Source of the DNA: Variovorax davisae
GTDB lineage: Bacteria; Pseudomonadota; Gammaproteobacteria; Burkholderiales; Burkholderiaceae_C
Direction of reading: 5' to 3'
Assembly (NCBI RefSeq): GCF_030316845.1
Contig: NZ_JASZYS010000010.1
Span: forward strand, 209,375-273,374
DNA: 64,000 bases
Positions 60,553 through 64,000 of the stretch are shown one piece after another; position 1 is the stretch's first letter; each line of letters begins with the position of its first letter. The notes under the pieces are model-generated. The model was not told the origin of the DNA and ran no database searches. It was given only the letters and a program-made list of their open reading frames with translations. A program made the position numbers and the translations under genes.

Positions 60553-61194
60553 TCAGGCGACGCTGGCGAGCGCGTTCGACGCCAGGTGGCCGTTGGTGCG
60601 CGCGTAGTGCAGCGCCTGGGTGCGGCTGTTGACGCCGATGCGGCGGTACAGGCGCCACATGTGGACCTTGACCGTGTCCTCGCTGATCTCGAGCCGCTCG
60701 GCCATCTCGCGATTGCCCAGCCCCTCGGCGATCAGCTGCACCAGCTGGACCTGGCGCCGGGTCAGGCTGGCGCTGCTTTCGGGCGCGGCGGCCGGGGCTT
60801 CGTCCCGGTCCTGCTCGGACTTCAGCACGCTGCGCAGGCCCTTGATCAGGCCGGCCGCATCGGAAGCCTTCTCGATGTAGATGTCGGCACCGGCCGAGAG
60901 GCACAGCGCCTCCATGTCGGCCGCCGGCAGCGCGGAATAGACCGCGATCGGCACCTCGGGGTGCTCGCGCCGCGCCGCCTCGACGCCGTCGCAGCCCTTG
61001 GTGTCGGGCAGGTTGAGGTCGAGGCAGATCAGGTCGGCGGCGCCGTTGCGCTCGACCGCGCCGGCCAGCTTGTCGAGCCGATCGATCTCGATGATGCCCG
61101 CCGCCGGTTGCAGCCGCCGCAGCATCAGGGCAATGGCATCTCTCATCATCGGGTGGTCGTCCACCACGTAGAAGACATTGCGCGCTTTTCTCAT
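60553..61194 (-). CDS. NarL/LuxR-type response regulator (orphan)
   Basis: This 213-residue two-domain regulator has a receiver (D12-D13 acidic pocket, phospho-acceptor D59 in LICLDLNLPD, Lys109 in YIEKA) and a C-terminal LuxR helix-turn-helix (SLTRRQVQLVQLIAEGLGNREMAERLEISEDTVKVHMWR). It should dimerise and bind DNA when phosphorylated. No histidine kinase gene is nearby, so the partner is encoded elsewhere. A 7-bp inverted repeat at 61227-61244 lies just upstream and may be its own operator. Confidence 0.92.
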   Translation of the reverse strand: MRKARNVFYVVDDHPMMRDAIALMLRRLQPAAGIIEIDRLDKLAGAVERNGAADLICLDLNLPDTKGCDGVEAARREHPEVPIAVYSALPAADMEALCLSAGADIYIEKASDAAGLIKGLRSVLKSEQDRDEAPAAAPESSASLTRRQVQLVQLIAEGLGNREMAERLEISEDTVKVHMWRLYRRIGVNSRTQALHYARTNGHLASNALASVA

Positions 61195-61226
61195 TACCAG
61201 GTTCTTTCCGACACTCGAGAGGGCTA

Positions 61227-61244
61227 CGGCGAATCAGTTCGCCG
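61227..61244. promoter_or_regulatory. Inverted repeat upstream of the response-regulator gene
   Basis: CGGCGAA (61227-61233) and TTCGCCG (61238-61244) are perfect 7-bp inverted copies around a 4-bp centre. They lie 33 bp upstream of the regulator start and within the divergent region to the FHA gene. No promoter hexamers are clear. It could be an operator or a small stem. Confidence 0.45.
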
Positions 61245-61410
61245 AAAGGGCCGAGCGTAGTGGACGAAACAACCGATTGGGAGCCCTTCGCCGCCTCCGG
61301 ACCCCGGCGAGCGCGACCTAAGTCTCAGTTTTCGGAACTCGATCGACTTCAGGAATCGCCCACCGTTGCCGAAATGCGATCACCTCAACCAACCGAGCAA
61401 CGAGATTGAA

Positions 61411-61869
61411 ATGTCCAGACTCATCGTCCTGACCCGCCACGGAAGCGTCCGGCAGGTCAACATCAAGGGCCCGATCACCACGATCGGGCGCGACCCGTCA
61501 TGCGGGGTCCACATCGACAGTCTGGGGGTCAGCCGTCATCACGCGGCGATCCACTGGACGGGCGACCGCTTCGTGCTGACCGACCTGGCCAGCCGCAACG
61601 GCACCTTCGTCAACAAGACGCGGATCCGCGAGCGCGCCCTGGCCAACGGCGACGCGATCAGCACCGGCGACTGCCAGCTGCGCTTCCTGTACGAGACCCG
61701 GCCGCTGCCTACCGAGGAAGCGCTGCGTCTGGTCACGCTGTCGCACGCGCCGGTCGACATCGATGCCGCCGTGCGCGAGCGCAGCGACTGGGCGACCTTC
61801 TTCCGCCAGGGCGCGCGGTCCCGGCATGGCGACGGCCATCGCTCCGGCCGCGGCGAGCGGCGCGTCTGA
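61411..61869 (+). CDS. FHA-domain protein
   Basis: This 152-residue cytoplasmic protein has a forkhead-associated phosphothreonine-binding domain (about 5-95). The conserved residues are G26-R27 (TIGRDPS), S41-H44 (VSRHHAAI) and N63-G64 (ASRNGTFVN). The tail is basic (RSRHGDGHRSGRGERR). It would recognise a phosphorylated partner protein, but no Ser/Thr kinase is nearby. ATG 61411 is chosen; TTG 61366 would add 15 residues. Strong terminator hairpins follow the stop. Confidence 0.88.
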   Translation: MSRLIVLTRHGSVRQVNIKGPITTIGRDPSCGVHIDSLGVSRHHAAIHWTGDRFVLTDLASRNGTFVNKTRIRERALANGDAISTGDCQLRFLYETRPLPTEEALRLVTLSHAPVDIDAAVRERSDWATFFRQGARSRHGDGHRSGRGERRV

Positions 61870-61887
61870 CCGCCCCGCCCCACCCGC

Positions 61888-61913
61888 CCGCCCCGATCCG
61901 TCGGGGCGGTTTT
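61888..61913 (+). terminator. Rho-independent terminator after the FHA gene
   Basis: CCGCCCCGA (61888-61896) pairs perfectly with TCGGGGCGG (61901-61909) over a 4-nt loop (TCCG), followed by TTTTCC. The 9-bp GC-rich stem and T-run make this the best-formed terminator in the window. Confidence 0.85.
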
Positions 61914-61922
61914 CCTTGGGGC

Positions 61923-61949
61923 AAAAAAATGGCCCGCACGAAGCGGGCC
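61923..61949 (-). terminator. Rho-independent terminator for minus-strand transcription
   Basis: GGCCCGC (61931-61937) pairs with GCGGGCC (61943-61949) over a 5-nt loop. Read on the minus strand, the stem is followed by A and seven T (61930-61923). It would stop antisense transcripts coming from the ompW side. Confidence 0.7.
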
Positions 61950-62130
61950 GAATGATCTCTGGTTAGAAGATCCCTGGAGAACCAGCCTTGTTATCGACAG
62001 ATCGGCGAAAAACTTGAGGCTTGGCGGCAGGATCCAGAATTGTTACCGAGGTGACACCGGGAAGTGAACCCTTGCTCAGCCAACTTATCCTATGGACTCC
62101 CCTCGCTACCCACTCCCACACGGACATCAA

Positions 62131-62856
62131 ATGAAGACGAAGTTTTTTGCACTCGCAGCCCTTGCCGCCCTCGGATCGGGCAGTGCCCTGGCCCAGAAGG
62201 CCGGTGACTGGCAGGTCGGTGCCGGCTGGCTGCATTTCGCGCCGCAGGATTCGAGCAAGCCGCTCACGTTCACCTCGCCGGTCGCCGCCGTAGTGCCGGG
62301 CTCCGGTGCCAGCGTCGGCACCTCCGACACCCTGGGCCTGAACCTCACCTATTTCATCGACAGCCACTGGGCGGTCGAAGGCGTGATGGGCGTGCCGCCG
62401 AAGTTCAAGCTCTCCGGCGAAGGCACGCTGGGCCCGATCGGCGAACTCGGCGAAGCCCGCCAGTGGAGCCCGACCGTGCTGGCCAAGTACTACTTCAACG
62501 ACGGCGATGCCAAGTTCCGCCCCTACGTCGGCCTCGGCGCCACCTACGTCTGGTACAGCGACGTCAAGCTCACGCCCGGCCTGCAGGGCGCGCTGGCCAA
62601 CCGCCTGGGCCTGCCGGCCTCGGCGCTGTCGGCGACCACGGCCAAGCTCGACAGCTCGTTCACGGCGGTGTTCAACGCCGGTGTCGCCTACCAGTTCGAT
62701 CCGCACTGGGGCATGGCCTTCTCGGTCTCCTACATTCCGCTCAAGACCACGGCCAAGCTGACCACCACCGCCCGCGGCTTCCCGGTGGCGACCAGCGAGT
62801 CGAGCCTGAAGGTGAATCCGATCGTTCCGTACCTGGCGGTCACCTACAAGTTCTGA
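62131..62856 (+). CDS. ompW: OmpW-family outer-membrane protein
   Basis: This 241-residue protein has a signal peptide (MKTKFFALAALAALGSGSALA, cleaved near residue 21). Its body is an eight-stranded beta-barrel with typical OmpW segments LGLNLTYFIDSHWAVEGVMG, KYYFNDGDAKFRPYVGLGAT and the terminal PYLAVTYKF. OmpW forms a narrow hydrophobic channel, implicated in uptake of small hydrophobic molecules and in stress adaptation. It stands alone with a terminator region upstream; no clear promoter or ribosome-binding site is visible. Confidence 0.93.
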   Translation: MKTKFFALAALAALGSGSALAQKAGDWQVGAGWLHFAPQDSSKPLTFTSPVAAVVPGSGASVGTSDTLGLNLTYFIDSHWAVEGVMGVPPKFKLSGEGTLGPIGELGEARQWSPTVLAKYYFNDGDAKFRPYVGLGATYVWYSDVKLTPGLQGALANRLGLPASALSATTAKLDSSFTAVFNAGVAYQFDPHWGMAFSVSYIPLKTTAKLTTTARGFPVATSESSLKVNPIVPYLAVTYKF

Positions 62857-62910
62857 GGCGGGTTCCCGAGCGCGCTCGGCGGTCTTGGTTCAGGCGGACG
62901 AGGCAGGGCC

Positions 62911-62937
62911 TCAAGTATTTCGGCAGGCTGCCGATAT
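62911..62937 (+). promoter_or_regulatory. Sigma-28 (FliA) flagellar promoter
   Basis: TCAAGTAT (62911-62918), an 11-bp spacer and GCCGATAT (62930-62937) match the FliA consensus TAAAGTTT-N11-GCCGATAA at 13 of 16 positions with the exact spacing. It lies 40 bp upstream of the chemotaxis receptor start, as expected for a class 3 flagellar/chemotaxis gene. Confidence 0.8.
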
Positions 62938-62977
62938 ACCTGGGCTGTCCCCCTTTGTCCCATCTGGAATCACGACC

Positions 62978-64000
62978 ATGTTCTTGAACAATTTTTCGAT
63001 AGGCAGGCGCCTGGCCCTCGTGCTGGGTGCCATCCTGGCCCTGTTCCTCGCCACCAGCGTGTTCGCGGTGCTGAAGCTGCGCGAGCTCGGCGTCGAGATC
63101 GAGGGCATGGTGACCGACAACGTCAAGACCGAGCGCGCCGGCTCGGACTGGCTGCGCCACACCAACTCGGGCGTGCAGCGCGCGGCCGCGATCGCCAAGA
63201 GCAGCGATCCCAGCCTGATCGCGTACTTCGCGCCGGCCACGGCGGCCTCGATCAAGGACACCAACGCGCTGCAGAAATTCATCGAAGGCCAGATGACCGC
63301 GCCCGAGGAACGGGCGCTGTTCCAGAAGGTCGGCGAGCTGCGCAAGGACTACCTCGCCGCCCGCGAGGAGGTGAGCAAGCTCAAGCTCGCGGGCGACCTC
63401 GAAGGCGCCGAGCGCGTCTTCACGTCGCGTTTCGAACCGACCTCGGTCAACTACCTGGCCGGCGTCCAGCAGATGGTCGACCTGCAGCGCGCCGCCCTCG
63501 ACGCCGCCGCCCAGCGGGCCGAGGCCATGCGCGCGCAGACCACCACGCTGCTGATCGTCTGCTCGGCGGTGACGCTGGTGCTCGGCAGCCTGCTGGCCTG
63601 GGGCCTGTCGCGCAGCATCACGCGGCCGCTGCGCCGCGCCGAGGCCACCGCCCAGGCGATCGGCGCGATGGACCTGAGCGGCACCGCCGAAGCCAGCTAC
63701 GCCAAGGACGAGACCGGCCTGCTGCTGCGCGCCATCGACGGCATGCGCACGGCCCTGCAGGCGTCGCTGCAGCAGGTGCATGGCGTGGTCGCGAACGTGT
63801 CGACCGCCAGCACGCAGATCGCGACCGGCAACCAGGATCTCTCGTCGCGCACCGAGCAGCAGGCCAGCTCGCTGGAAGAGACCGCCGCCTCGATGGAAGA
63901 GCTGACCTCCACCGTCAAGCAGAACGCCGACAACGCCCGCCAGGCCAATCAACTCGCGGTTTCGGCTTCGGAAGTCGCCGTCAAGGGCGGCAGCGTGGTC
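62978..64000 (+). CDS. Methyl-accepting chemotaxis protein (partial, runs off the window)
   Basis: The first 341 residues of a Tar/Tsr-type receptor are present. They comprise a first membrane helix (about 12-30), a periplasmic four-helix-bundle-like domain (31-188), a second helix (189-210), HAMP (211-262) and the start of the methyl-accepting helix with QQASSLEETAASMEELTSTV (about 294-313). The methylation region QQASSLEETAASMEEL is well conserved. The C-terminal signalling hairpin and any CheR-binding pentapeptide lie beyond the window. The upstream sigma-28 promoter shows it belongs to the flagellar regulon. The ligand is unknown. Confidence 0.92.
   Translation, partial: MFLNNFSIGRRLALVLGAILALFLATSVFAVLKLRELGVEIEGMVTDNVKTERAGSDWLRHTNSGVQRAAAIAKSSDPSLIAYFAPATAASIKDTNALQKFIEGQMTAPEERALFQKVGELRKDYLAAREEVSKLKLAGDLEGAERVFTSRFEPTSVNYLAGVQQMVDLQRAALDAAAQRAEAMRAQTTTLLIVCSAVTLVLGSLLAWGLSRSITRPLRRAEATAQAIGAMDLSGTAEASYAKDETGLLLRAIDGMRTALQASLQQVHGVVANVSTASTQIATGNQDLSSRTEQQASSLEETAASMEELTSTVKQNADNARQANQLAVSASEVAVKGGSVV

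Overview
The window is very GC-rich, densely packed chromosomal DNA from a betaproteobacterium of the order Burkholderiales, most likely a Comamonadaceae member (Variovorax-like). The evidence is four Bug-type or Tat-type solute receptors, a complete aerobic benzoyl-CoA (box) cluster with a BoxR-type regulator and a DUF4863 gene, and many ATGA/GTGA stop-start overlaps. I see no rRNA, tRNA, insertion sequence, phage module or CRISPR array. The single 4-TMS 'phage holin family' protein is an ordinary membrane protein here.
Layout. 1-213: end of an unknown gene. 240-7967: LacI-type regulator plus a sugar-acid catabolic operon (IlvD/Edd dehydratase, three Bug receptors, RraA-like protein, 2-hydroxyacid dehydrogenase), with a well-formed promoter/operator. 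8039-11655: two orphan genes, an 8-oxoguanine deaminase and two small proteins. 11669-14094: YbaY-type lipoprotein and acetoacetyl-CoA synthetase. 14149-20353: TetR regulator with paired operators, an NMT1-type ABC importer, a cyclase-family hydrolase and fumarylacetoacetase. 20426-22963: MscS channel and a methyltransferase.
22976-33504 is the box regulon for aerobic benzoate degradation through benzoyl-CoA. boxC-boxB-boxA-maoC and boxR lie on the minus strand. DUF4863, boxD, benzoate-CoA ligase and an alpha/beta hydrolase lie on the plus strand. A 34-bp palindrome sits on the boxC promoter, and its ACATGCAT core recurs on the boxR promoter. A five-gene Liv-type ABC importer (33613-38088) follows and is the likely aromatic-acid uptake system. 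A decayed cytochrome c gene fragment lies at 38175-38399.
38400-50069 concerns export and iron. A MacA-MacB-NodT tripartite exporter is divergent from a FecI-FecR-TonB receptor locus whose perfect TATAAT lies inside a Fur box. Four genes of the DUF4198/DUF3649/PepSY/DUF3325 ferric-uptake type follow. 50082-52041: class II aldolase-like, DUF899 and DUF1090 proteins. 52038-54835: a TIR-transmembrane-WD40 protein carrying the NADase-type glutamate, divergent from a secreted two-repeat cysteine protein; this pair is the most unusual locus. 54906-59469: Crp/Fnr regulator, BKACE enzyme, hydroxyacyl-CoA (carnitine-type) dehydrogenase and feruloyl-CoA-synthase-like ligase. 59530-64000: small envelope proteins, an orphan NarL-type response regulator, an FHA protein, OmpW and the start of a chemotaxis receptor behind a near-consensus sigma-28 promoter.
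Starts were chosen from ribosome-binding sites, operator positions and stop-start overlaps. All functional calls rest on motif recognition by eye, without database searches.
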